From Providencia alcalifaciens DSM 30120 (GTDB lineage Bacteria > Pseudomonadota > Gammaproteobacteria > Enterobacterales > Enterobacteriaceae): a stretch of DNA of 64,000 bases. The notes under the pieces were generated by a model, which had not been told where the DNA came from, searched no databases, and saw only the letters and a list, made by a program, of their open reading frames with translations. Each line of letters opens with the position of its first letter. The stretch's first letter is position 1. Below are positions 11,414-19,984 of this stretch, one piece after another. The stretch covers positions 141,322 to 205,321 of the forward strand of contig NZ_ABXW01000070.1 in assembly GCF_000173415.1 (NCBI RefSeq), written 5' to 3'. A program made the position numbers and the translations under genes.

Positions 11414-13615
11414 ATGGATTTGGCTGAATACATGCCTTTTTTAACGGTTGTTGGGGGAGTGATAATCATCATTCTTGGGTTTTTTGGCTTATTTAAAGCG
11501 TTCTATATCAAAGTCCCTCAAGGCACCGCCCTGATTGTCAACGACATGTCGTCACAACCTAAAGTCCACTTTACAGGGGCATTAGTGTATCCCGTTATCT
11601 ACAAAAAAGAGTTTATGCGCATTTCGTTGCTCACTCTGGAAGTCGACCGCCGCGGTAAAGACGGTTTAATTTGCCAAGATAACTTGCGTGCCGATATTAC
11701 CGTTGCCTTCTATTTACGCGTGAATGAAACCACGGAAGACGTATTAAAAGTCGCTAAGGCTATCGGTGTTGACCGTGCATCTGACCATCAAGCTGTTAGC
11801 TCCTTGTTTAGTGCTAAATTCTCAGAAGCCCTGAAAACAGTGGGCAAGCAATTTGAATTAGCTAAGTTGTTTGAAGACCGTCAAAATTTCCGCGACCGAA
11901 TCGTCGATGTAATAGGCAAGGATCTGAACGGCTATGCTCTCGAAGACGTAGCAATCGACTATTTAGAGCAAACACCGAAATCTGCCCTTGACCCCAATAA
12001 TATTTTCGACTCCGAAGGTATTCGTAAAATCACCGAAATTACCGCTATCCACAACATCGAAACGAACCAAAAAGAGCGAGATCAAGAGTTAGCCATTCAG
12101 AAAAAAAATGTGGAAACCCGCGAAGCTAGCTTGGCATTAGAGCGCCAACAAGCCGATGCTGAAGCTCGCCAAAAACGTGAAATCGATAATATCCGCGCTC
12201 GCGAACAAGCAGAAACCTTGCGCGTTCAAGAAGAAGAACGTCTCAAGTCCGAGCAAGCTCGTATTCAAACGCAGCAAGAAATTGAAATTCGCGAAGAAAA
12301 CCGTATGCGTGAAGTCGAAGTGGCTCAGCAGAACCGCACTCGTGCTGTCGCTATTGAAGAAGAACGCGTTAACCGCGCTCGTGAACTAGAAATTGTTGCA
12401 CGTGAACGCGAAGTTGAGTTGCAACGTATTGATAAAGAAAAAGCATTAGAAGAAGAGCGCAAAAATATCTCTAACGTGATTCGTGAGCGTGTAGCGGTTG
12501 AAAAAACTGTGGCTCAAGAAGAAGAGCGCATCAAAGAGGTTCGTGAGATTTCTGAAGCGGAACGTATGAAGCAAGTCACTGTGATTAACGCCCAAGCAGA
12601 AGCTGAGGAAGCCTTAGTCCGTCAAGTGAAAAGAGCTGAAGCCGATGAAGCGAGTGCCAAACACCGCGCAGAAGAAATCAGCACCATGGCACAAGCTGAA
12701 TTGGAAGCATCCGCGAAACAAGCGGAAGCGAAAAAACGCTTAGCCGAAGGAATTGAAGCCGAGCACGCGGCATTAGGTTTAGCCGAAGCTCGTGTTCGCC
12801 AAGCCACAGCCGAAGCTGAAGAGAAAGAGGGGCTGGTTCAAGCGAATATTACCGCAGAAAAACTGTTAGCCGAAGCCCGTGGTCTGAAAGAAAAAGGCTT
12901 AACCGAAGCCCAAGTGATGGAAGCCAAAGCCCAAGCTGAACGCGAGCAAGGTCTTGCTGAAGCGAAAATTCTGGAAGAAAAATTGACCGCTCAAGCCCGC
13001 GGTGAAGAGCAACAAGCGAATGCAAAAGAGAAGCTGGGCTTGGCTGATGCCAAAGTTCTGGAAGAAAAACTGGCCGCTCAAGCGCGTGGTGAAGGTCAAT
13101 TAGGTGCAGCGCAAGCCGAAGTGATTCGCCAACGCCTGAAAGCCGAAGCTGACGGTCTGACAGATAAATTCCAGTCAATGGATCACCTCAGTGACACCGC
13201 TCGCTCACATGAAGAATTCCGTATGCGTCTTGAGAAAGAGTTTGAGCAATCTATGGCATCCATTGAAGCGAATAAAGAAATTGCTCGCGAACAAGCGGAT
13301 GTGCTGGCTGCGGCACTGAGCAAAACCAACATCGAAATTGTCGGTGGTGATGGTAACTTCTTCAACACGTTCTCCAAAGCACTGAGTTTAGGAAAAGCCG
13401 TTGATGGCTTTATGGATAAAAGCAGCTTTGCCAAGGAAAATCTTGAAAAGCTGGTAAACCGCGCCACAGAAGAGAAGAAAATTGATATTGCATCCTTACT
13501 GCAAAACCCTGAAGTGAAAGACTTAATCAATGGGTTTATGGCAGCAAAAGGCGCAACGCAAACAGCAAAAAATATCGTCAGTAAGCCCGTTTCTTACGAT
13601 GATAATCAACGCTAA
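11414..13615 (+). CDS. Flotillin-like SPFH-domain protein (YqiK type)
   Basis: A 733-aa membrane-anchored scaffold protein. An N-terminal transmembrane helix (residues 9-31, FLTVVGGVIIIILGFFGLF) leads into an SPFH/band-7 domain (about 32-215). A long charged coiled coil rich in Glu/Ala/Arg follows to about 640, then a C-terminal globular part. Two imperfect 29-residue (87-bp) repeats near 12950-13125 carry AKILEEKLTAQARGEEQ and AKVLEEKLAAQARGEGQ, and Ala-Glu heptads run through the region. A good GGAGAAG ribosome site precedes the ATG. Flotillins oligomerise and organise membrane proteins. The downstream ATPase and rhomboid genes suggest this one serves a dedicated complex, but that is inference. 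Confidence 0.85.
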   Translation: MDLAEYMPFLTVVGGVIIIILGFFGLFKAFYIKVPQGTALIVNDMSSQPKVHFTGALVYPVIYKKEFMRISLLTLEVDRRGKDGLICQDNLRADITVAFYLRVNETTEDVLKVAKAIGVDRASDHQAVSSLFSAKFSEALKTVGKQFELAKLFEDRQNFRDRIVDVIGKDLNGYALEDVAIDYLEQTPKSALDPNNIFDSEGIRKITEITAIHNIETNQKERDQELAIQKKNVETREASLALERQQADAEARQKREIDNIRAREQAETLRVQEEERLKSEQARIQTQQEIEIREENRMREVEVAQQNRTRAVAIEEERVNRARELEIVAREREVELQRIDKEKALEEERKNISNVIRERVAVEKTVAQEEERIKEVREISEAERMKQVTVINAQAEAEEALVRQVKRAEADEASAKHRAEEISTMAQAELEASAKQAEAKKRLAEGIEAEHAALGLAEARVRQATAEAEEKEGLVQANITAEKLLAEARGLKEKGLTEAQVMEAKAQAEREQGLAEAKILEEKLTAQARGEEQQANAKEKLGLADAKVLEEKLAAQARGEGQLGAAQAEVIRQRLKAEADGLTDKFQSMDHLSDTARSHEEFRMRLEKEFEQSMASIEANKEIAREQADVLAAALSKTNIEIVGGDGNFFNTFSKALSLGKAVDGFMDKSSFAKENLEKLVNRATEEKKIDIASLLQNPEVKDLINGFMAAKGATQTAKNIVSKPVSYDDNQR

Positions 13616-13660
13616 TCCATCAATATTTTCGCTTTTCAGGTAAGTTTTATACCTCAATAT

Positions 13661-13695
13661 CGTCAAGTTACAGTTTATCTGTGACTTGACGTTTT
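13661..13695 (+). terminator. Intercistronic hairpin between flotillin and ATPase genes
   Basis: A 13-bp stem with one G-T pair (CGTCAAGTTACAG at 13661-13673; partner at 13679-13691), a 5-nt loop and TTTT make a terminator-like element inside the operon. It may partly uncouple expression of the very large downstream ATPase. Confidence 0.65.
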
Positions 13696-13736
13696 ATGAG
13701 CGTATCTCTTTTTAAGACCAAGGAAATTCGTTAAAC

Positions 13737-16700
13737 ATGTCAGAAACCCAAGATGTGAATCGCGAACAGGAAATTCTCGACAATGCCGTAGCAGAAGGTG
13801 GCGCGTATGAAATACTGCGCAAGCGCCTGACAGAACAAGGGCAGCAACTTCATCAAAAAGCGGCGCAACTTAATGACAGCCGACTGACTGAATTTGGTCA
13901 AAGCCAGATGGACATCATCGGGCGTATCCGTATTCGTACTGAAAATAATTGCCAAGCCAGAGACATTGTTCGAGTCGGCGATTGGCTGCTATTTGGCTAT
14001 AACGTTTTTCTTGGTTTAAAAAAAGAAACGCACATTGAAGATGTTTTTTCACTCTACCAGCTCACTGAAAATGAAGGCGATTTTGATGTAGATGCTGTTC
14101 CTTATGAAGGCACCTTCCTCAGTGACACCCGCTTTGTTCAGGATTTTACTGAACTCTACACCTATTACAAAAACACGCAGTTACTTCAATTAGTCGAACG
14201 TGATGGCAAGCTGTTAGCGAGCTTTCAAATTGGTGATCGGTTAACGGATGTGCGGGTTTTCCGCTGGTCAATTTCCAGCGATAAATCGCGTATTGAATAC
14301 ATCGATAATCGCGGTGAACGAGACATTGCCTTACCGCCAACCAACGATTTCGAATGGGTGCGTACCACACGAGAAAACACCGTAAATGGGCGCTATCCTC
14401 ATATCAATATTCTCGATACCGTCTTTGTAGAAACGATTGGCGGTGACCTGACCATCAAATGTGAAAACAACACGGAAGATGGGCTAGGCATATATCGCGA
14501 AGCGGTACTTGATAAAAACCAATCCCTTGATGACGCCCAAATTGAATACGCACAGACTGGCAGCCTGATTTTACTCAAAATCCTGCCATATCGTGAAGAA
14601 AGCTGGCGTTATTTGGTTTACAACATCCTGAACCAAACCGTTCAGCGTATCGACGCGATTGGACAAGCCTGTGTACAGCTTCCTGAAGATCATGGCATTA
14701 TTTTCCCAGGAGGCTACTACCTGCAAAATGGGGAGTATAAAACCTTTGAGCAGCCAATGGATGGGATGCGCTTTCGTCGCTTACGTCGTTCGCCCAATGG
14801 GGAAGATGTACTATATGTATTTTACTCCCCCAACCAAGGTCGTATCGCCCTTTTCAACTACAATCTGATTGAACGTAAACTTGCAGTCCCATTAATCGGG
14901 CATGGTTATGCCATGCTAGAAGATGGCAAGATGGTCTTGTTCGAAGGGGAAAGTGATGAAGCCACCCGCGTTCACCCCATGCAAGTATGGCAAACGCCTT
15001 TTTATTCTGACGAGTTTGCAGACAAACAACCCGCTCGCGGTGGTTTTCTTGGGCGTATTGGCAACGCAGATTTAGTCCGTGGAATTTCCGAAATTCTCCA
15101 TATCGCCAAAGAAATTGACGGTAACCACGTGTCAGTTTCCCGCTACGAACAACTTAGCCAACAACCCAAAAACTTGCTGGATATTTTCTACTGGTTTAAT
15201 GACGAGCAGTGCTTAGGCATTGGCAAGTTATTAAAAGAAATAACCCAAACCAGTGAGCTGGTTCTCGACGAGTATGAAAAAGTCGAAAGTATCCGCCAGC
15301 AATCCGCAAAATCCATGAATGAGGCAATCACTCGCCAAAAATCCTTACTTTCCCTAACCTTACCGGAAGGATGGACGAATATTCAACAATTTGTGGATGG
15401 ATTAAATGCCTTAAATACCCAACAAGGACACCTGATTTCCCTACGGGAATTCCGCTATATGGATCTCACGACCCTCAGTGAGATGGAAACAGAAATTACT
15501 GACGCTCAGCAGCGTGTTTCTCAAGCTACCGCACAGTTTCTTGCCAGTGATAAAGCTCTACAACCGTTAAAAACTCAGCTGGCTACCTTTGAAGAGCAAA
15601 TAGACAAGGCACAGACGAGTGCTCAGTTAGACACGCCAATGAATGACATGGAAAAAATGTCAGCGGATTTGGATATGCTCTCTAACTTAATGGCATCGCT
15701 GAGTTTCGATGATGTGACGCTACAAACACACATCATTGACGCTATTTCACAGATTTATGCGCAATTAAACCAATCTCGCGCTCGTCTACAACAAAAACGC
15801 AAATCCCAAACTAGCGTTGAAAGTGTGGCTCAATTTGGGGCTCAATTTCGTTTGTTTAGCCAAGGGATCACTAACGCACTCTCCCTTGCGACCGACCCTG
15901 AACGTTGTGATGATCAGCTATCTCGATTACTGGTTCAATTAGAAGAGCTAGAAAGTCAGTTTAGCCATCATGATGAATTTCTTGATGATATTTTAGCGAA
16001 ACGCGAAGAGCTGCTGGAAACATTTGAGTCTCATAAACAAACGCTCATTGATGACCGTCAACGTCGTTCACAGAATTTACTCACTGCCGCAGACCGATTA
16101 TTAGAAAGCCTTCAACGCCGCACTGTACGCTTGCAAAACCAAGATGAACTGAATGCGTTTTTTGCCACCGACCCACTGGCACAGAAAACCCGTGAAATCA
16201 TCGAAAAACTTCGGGAAATCAACGATAACGTTAAAGCCGATGATATCGATGCAAGGCTCAAAGCTTCCCGAGATCAAGCTATTCGTATTCTGCGAGATAA
16301 AACCGACATCTTTGAAGATGGCGGTAACATCATTAAGCTGGGTCGCCACCGTTTCAGTGTTAATACACAAGAGCTTGACCTCACTATTTTACCGAAAGAT
16401 AACCAATTGTGGGTCTATCTTACGGGCACCGATTTCCAAGAGCCGATTGATAACGCTGAACTCGCGACCTTACAACCTTACTGGACAGCAAACCTTGAGT
16501 CTGAATCCGACACCGTTTATCGCGCAGAATACCTCGCTTATTCCATCATCTATGCGGCCGCAAAACGCCAAGATGGTTTAGATTATGACACCCTAAAGAG
16601 TGCCCTTTCTGTCCCCGAGAAAATGGATAAATTGGTTCGTGATTTTGCCGCCCCGCGCTATAAAGAAGGCTACGAAAAAGGGATCCATGACCACGATGCC

Positions 16701-18674
16701 ATTGCTATCTTGAAAAAACTGATCCCTATCGGTGAAAGTGCTGATTTACTGCGTTTCAATCCAACCGCTCGCGCTATTGCCGCCATTTTTTGGCAGCATA
16801 TCCAAAATCAGGAATACCCTGCTCAGTGGCCTGAGCGAGCAAGAACCGCGATGAACATTCGTCAGTTATTCAATAACGATGACGCACTTCTCGACCTTCA
16901 AGCAGAGATCGAAGCAGATATCAGCTTATTCTTGCAAGATAACCCCATTGATTGCCAACTTCACCAGCAAGCTCAAGCCGCAGAATATCTGAGCTTTGCC
17001 TTAGCCAGAACGCCAATTGAGCTGATATACAGCAAGTATGCGCGAGACTTAGTGAGTGCACTGCAAACACGTTTAGAAGACGCACATATGTGGTTGGATT
17101 TTAACCGTTCACAACAAAACCTTGGTACACGTTATGCCCAACGCTGGGCATTACTGCAAAATTGGCTGCAAGGGTTATGTTCTATCGAGGAGTTTGCCCA
17201 CCTACGCCCTTATATTCCAGGTGCGATTGCGATTATTATCTTAGATAAAATGGCATCCGCACGTTATAGCGAAGCCGATTTATACTTTAAAGTCAGTGGG
17301 CTACTAGGCGATCACCCCACTATCCATAACCAAACTCTCTCGCTAAGTTTGGATGACTATTTCAGCCGAATGCGCGAACAGCGTAAGCAATTCATTCCTG
17401 CATTTCGTCAATACCAAGCTTTGCGCCAACGTATTGTCAGTGAAGAACGCAGCCGCCTAAAACTCCATGAGTTCAAAGCGAAACCACTCAGCTCATTTGT
17501 GCGTAATAAACTTATCAATGATGTGTATCTGCCGATCATTGGCGACAACATGGCTAAGCAGATTGGCGCCCTTGGCGAAAATAAACGTACCGATTTAATG
17601 GGGCTATTGCTGATGATCTCCCCGCCGGGCTACGGTAAAACGACCTTAATGGAGTACGCGGCTGACCGCCTTGGCCTGATCTTTATGAAAATTAATGGTC
17701 CAGCCCTTGGACACGATGTTCTGTCTCTCGACCCAGAGCAAGCCCCCAATGCCACCGCTCGACAAGAGTTAGAAAAGCTCAATCTTGCCCTCGAAATGGG
17801 TAATAACGTGATGCTGTATGTGGATGACATCCAGCACACTCACCCTGAATTCTTACAGAAATTTATCTCCCTGTGTGATGGAACCCGCCGCATTGAAGGG
17901 GTATGGAAAGATAAAACCAAAACCTACGATATGCGTGGGAAAAAATTCTGCGTCGTGATGGCTGGTAACCCATATACCGAATCTGGCGAAGTATTCAGAA
18001 TCCCAGATATGCTGGCTAACCGTGCAGATATTTATAACCTCGGCGAGGTATTAGGCGGCATGGATGATGCTTTTGCACTGAGCTATATTGAAAACAGCCT
18101 GACATCCAATCCTGTATTAGCACCACTGGCGCTGCGTGATTTAAACGACCTATACTTATTGGTGGATAAAGCCATGGGTAAATCCGTTTCTACCAATGCG
18201 CTCAGCTACCCCTACTCCGATGCCGAAATTAATGAAATAACCGCCGTTATTTCCCGCTTGCTAAGCTTGCGTGATGTCGTGCTGAAAGTGAATCAACAAT
18301 ACATTGCTAGCGCTGCACAGTCTGATAAATATCGAACTGAACCCGCATTCCGCCTACAAGGTAGTTACCGGAATATGAATAAACTCAGTGAAAAAGTTTC
18401 GTCGGTCATGAATGATGATGAACTGGAAAGATTGTTGGATGACCATTATCTCGGTGAAGCACAGTTACTGACGACGGGTGCGGAAGAAAACTTACTCAAA
18501 CTGGCAGAGTTACGCGGTAGACTCAGCAAAGAAGACTCCGCTCGCTGGCAAAAAATCAAGAAAGATTTCTTGCGAAACAAAGCATTAGGCGGTGATAATG
18601 CCAATGTGGGCGATCGCGTAGTAACCCAACTCGCTCAATTGGTTGAAAGTGTACAATCTCTTGGACATCGATAA
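13737..18674 (+). CDS. Giant AAA ATPase, DUF3686-type ('DNA repair ATPase' family)
   Basis: A 1645-aa protein of unknown role. The first ~430 residues are beta-rich (repeated aromatic/acidic strands such as YLVYNILNQTVQRI) and resemble the DUF3686 region of proteins annotated as DNA repair ATPases. Residues of about 500-860 are helical and coiled-coil. The C-terminal third has an AAA+ core: Walker A SPPGYGKTT near 1295-1303, Walker B NVMLYVDDIQH near 1357-1367, sensor-1-like VVMAGNPYTESG near 1404 and a possible arginine finger in LANRADIYNLGE. The ATPase motifs look intact. The 'DNA repair' name comes from family annotation; the flotillin and rhomboid neighbours point instead to a membrane-linked job. 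Its stop overlaps the rhomboid start by one base. Confidence 0.75.
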   Translation: MSETQDVNREQEILDNAVAEGGAYEILRKRLTEQGQQLHQKAAQLNDSRLTEFGQSQMDIIGRIRIRTENNCQARDIVRVGDWLLFGYNVFLGLKKETHIEDVFSLYQLTENEGDFDVDAVPYEGTFLSDTRFVQDFTELYTYYKNTQLLQLVERDGKLLASFQIGDRLTDVRVFRWSISSDKSRIEYIDNRGERDIALPPTNDFEWVRTTRENTVNGRYPHINILDTVFVETIGGDLTIKCENNTEDGLGIYREAVLDKNQSLDDAQIEYAQTGSLILLKILPYREESWRYLVYNILNQTVQRIDAIGQACVQLPEDHGIIFPGGYYLQNGEYKTFEQPMDGMRFRRLRRSPNGEDVLYVFYSPNQGRIALFNYNLIERKLAVPLIGHGYAMLEDGKMVLFEGESDEATRVHPMQVWQTPFYSDEFADKQPARGGFLGRIGNADLVRGISEILHIAKEIDGNHVSVSRYEQLSQQPKNLLDIFYWFNDEQCLGIGKLLKEITQTSELVLDEYEKVESIRQQSAKSMNEAITRQKSLLSLTLPEGWTNIQQFVDGLNALNTQQGHLISLREFRYMDLTTLSEMETEITDAQQRVSQATAQFLASDKALQPLKTQLATFEEQIDKAQTSAQLDTPMNDMEKMSADLDMLSNLMASLSFDDVTLQTHIIDAISQIYAQLNQSRARLQQKRKSQTSVESVAQFGAQFRLFSQGITNALSLATDPERCDDQLSRLLVQLEELESQFSHHDEFLDDILAKREELLETFESHKQTLIDDRQRRSQNLLTAADRLLESLQRRTVRLQNQDELNAFFATDPLAQKTREIIEKLREINDNVKADDIDARLKASRDQAIRILRDKTDIFEDGGNIIKLGRHRFSVNTQELDLTILPKDNQLWVYLTGTDFQEPIDNAELATLQPYWTANLESESDTVYRAEYLAYSIIYAAAKRQDGLDYDTLKSALSVPEKMDKLVRDFAAPRYKEGYEKGIHDHDAIAILKKLIPIGESADLLRFNPTARAIAAIFWQHIQNQEYPAQWPERARTAMNIRQLFNNDDALLDLQAEIEADISLFLQDNPIDCQLHQQAQAAEYLSFALARTPIELIYSKYARDLVSALQTRLEDAHMWLDFNRSQQNLGTRYAQRWALLQNWLQGLCSIEEFAHLRPYIPGAIAIIILDKMASARYSEADLYFKVSGLLGDHPTIHNQTLSLSLDDYFSRMREQRKQFIPAFRQYQALRQRIVSEERSRLKLHEFKAKPLSSFVRNKLINDVYLPIIGDNMAKQIGALGENKRTDLMGLLLMISPPGYGKTTLMEYAADRLGLIFMKINGPALGHDVLSLDPEQAPNATARQELEKLNLALEMGNNVMLYVDDIQHTHPEFLQKFISLCDGTRRIEGVWKDKTKTYDMRGKKFCVVMAGNPYTESGEVFRIPDMLANRADIYNLGEVLGGMDDAFALSYIENSLTSNPVLAPLALRDLNDLYLLVDKAMGKSVSTNALSYPYSDAEINEITAVISRLLSLRDVVLKVNQQYIASAAQSDKYRTEPAFRLQGSYRNMNKLSEKVSSVMNDDELERLLDDHYLGEAQLLTTGAEENLLKLAELRGRLSKEDSARWQKIKKDFLRNKALGGDNANVGDRVVTQLAQLVESVQSLGHR

Positions 18675-19264
18675 TGAAAACTTGGCTAAGCCCGCGCATT
18701 AAACTGCTTATTACTCTTGCGGGTTTACTGATAGCGATTCAAATCGTCAATAGCTTAAGTGGCTATTCACTTGTCAGTTTCGGCATCCAGCCGAGGACAA
18801 CCCATGGGCTGATGGGGATTATTTTTGCCCCACTGATCCATGGCGATTGGGCTCATCTTCTCAGTAATTTGCCCCCATTACTGATTTTAAGTGCTTTACT
18901 CCTACACGATTCCATCCGGAAATACGCTTATGCCAGCGCCTTCATCATTGTGATTGGCGGTGCCATCGTTTGGCTTATCGGCAGAAATGCACTGCACATT
19001 GGCGCTAGTGGCTGGATTTTTGGGCTATGGGGTTTGTTAATTGCCCAAGGCTTTTTTCGCCGAAAATGGCTAGACATCGTCATCGCCCTGTTGGTGCTGT
19101 TCTATTTCGGTGCAATGGCAAGCGGACTATTGCCCGTTCATCAAAAAATTTCCACGGAATCCCATATTGCAGGTGCGATTGCAGGGATTGCCTATGCGTG
19201 GATAGCCAATAAAAAATCGAAAATAGCGCAATCTGCTAATTCTCCGAAGGGCGCGCCAAAGTAA
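18674..19264 (+). CDS. Rhomboid-family intramembrane serine protease
   Basis: A 196-aa polytopic membrane protein with the rhomboid core. It has HGDWAHLLSNLPPLL (the conserved His/Asn of the second helix), GASGWIFGLWG carrying the GxSG catalytic serine, and SHIAGAIAGIAYAW with the catalytic histidine. About six transmembrane helices are visible. Rhomboids cleave helices of membrane substrates. The ATG shares its A with the TAA of the giant ATPase gene, so translational coupling is likely and the protease probably belongs to the same complex or response. The 3' end overlaps the convergent regulator gene by 29 bases. The substrate is unknown; a flotillin or YqiJ-like partner is one untested possibility. 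Confidence 0.87.
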   Translation: MKTWLSPRIKLLITLAGLLIAIQIVNSLSGYSLVSFGIQPRTTHGLMGIIFAPLIHGDWAHLLSNLPPLLILSALLLHDSIRKYAYASAFIIVIGGAIVWLIGRNALHIGASGWIFGLWGLLIAQGFFRRKWLDIVIALLVLFYFGAMASGLLPVHQKISTESHIAGAIAGIAYAWIANKKSKIAQSANSPKGAPK

Positions 19265-19910
19265 CTCGATATACACAACGCCCCGCGCCATCTAGTAGAT
19301 ATTGTTCCCGCTCAACATGGACGCTTTCCCCTAATACTTCACGGAATAATGCAAGCTCGGAGCGGCAAAAATTTTGACACGCGGTCGCCGCTGCGCAGAT
19401 AGGGCAATGGTTTTCAATAAACAGCCAGCCATCCTCATCATGCTCAACTTTTGCCATATAACCTTCTTCGCTACGCACCTCAGCTAATGCCGTTAAGCAT
19501 TTCTCTAATGGTAACCCTTGGCAACGTGCTAAATATTTACTGCGACTCTCCGCTTCTCGCTGCTCAATCAGTTTTTCTAGCCCTGACTCACCAAAAATAG
19601 TTTTTACTGAATCTATTAACTGCAAGGCGAGCTGAGCATGAGTATCAGGAAAACGCTGATGCCCCAATTCTGTTAATACCCAATTTTGTCGAGGACGACC
19701 CGCACCTGACTGAGCCGTACATTGAACCCCCTCTACTAGCCCTAATGACGTCAACTTTTGAACATGCTGGCGAGCCGCTTCCCCCGTTAAATTCAGATCA
19801 TCTGCAATGACGGAGGTGGAAATAGGTCCTTTCGTTTTAATGCAAAACAGCACCTTATCCACCGCCTGAGTCAGATTTAGATTATCAAAGTAATTACTTG
19901 CTTTATTCAT
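19236..19910 (-). CDS. Winged-helix regulator with cysteine cluster (SufR-like), candidate Fe-S sensor
   Basis: A 224-aa transcription factor with an N-terminal winged helix (VIADDLNLTGEAARQHVQKLTSLGLVE, then GRPRQNW). Its C-terminal half carries CPICAAATACQNFC (C-x2-C-x5-C-x3-C, residues 169-182) plus Cys212. The domain order resembles SufR-type regulators that bind an iron-sulfur cluster, which I infer from layout only. It is divergent from an MFS exporter gene, and a perfect 11-bp-armed palindrome lies between them, which strongly suggests control of the exporter and itself. The start codon at 19910 is 11 bases from the palindrome, so autorepression is plausible. Confidence 0.72.
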   Translation of the reverse strand: MNKASNYFDNLNLTQAVDKVLFCIKTKGPISTSVIADDLNLTGEAARQHVQKLTSLGLVEGVQCTAQSGAGRPRQNWVLTELGHQRFPDTHAQLALQLIDSVKTIFGESGLEKLIEQREAESRSKYLARCQGLPLEKCLTALAEVRSEEGYMAKVEHDEDGWLFIENHCPICAAATACQNFCRSELALFREVLGESVHVEREQYLLDGAGRCVYRVTLARPSEN

Positions 19911-19920
19911 AATGTGATTT

Positions 19921-19948
19921 TATTATCCAAGTCAATACTTGGATAATA
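19921..19948. promoter_or_regulatory. 28-bp perfect palindrome, candidate operator
   Basis: Arms TATTATCCAAG (19921-19931) and CTTGGATAATA (19938-19948) are exact inverted copies separated by TCAATA. It sits in the 74-base divergent gap between the cysteine-rich regulator and the MFS exporter. Confidence 0.75.
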
Positions 19949-19984
19949 CCTCTTTCTTCACTCTTTCGTCCAGCAGGTCTGTGT

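Noticed and set aside
12849..13178. Antisense open frames across the flotillin coiled coil
   Set aside because: They arise from biased Glu/Ala/Lys codons on the opposite strand and have no independent support.
16153..16581. A 142-aa open frame inside the giant ATPase gene
   Set aside because: It is an overlapping frame of a real gene, with no ribosome site and no recognisable protein features.
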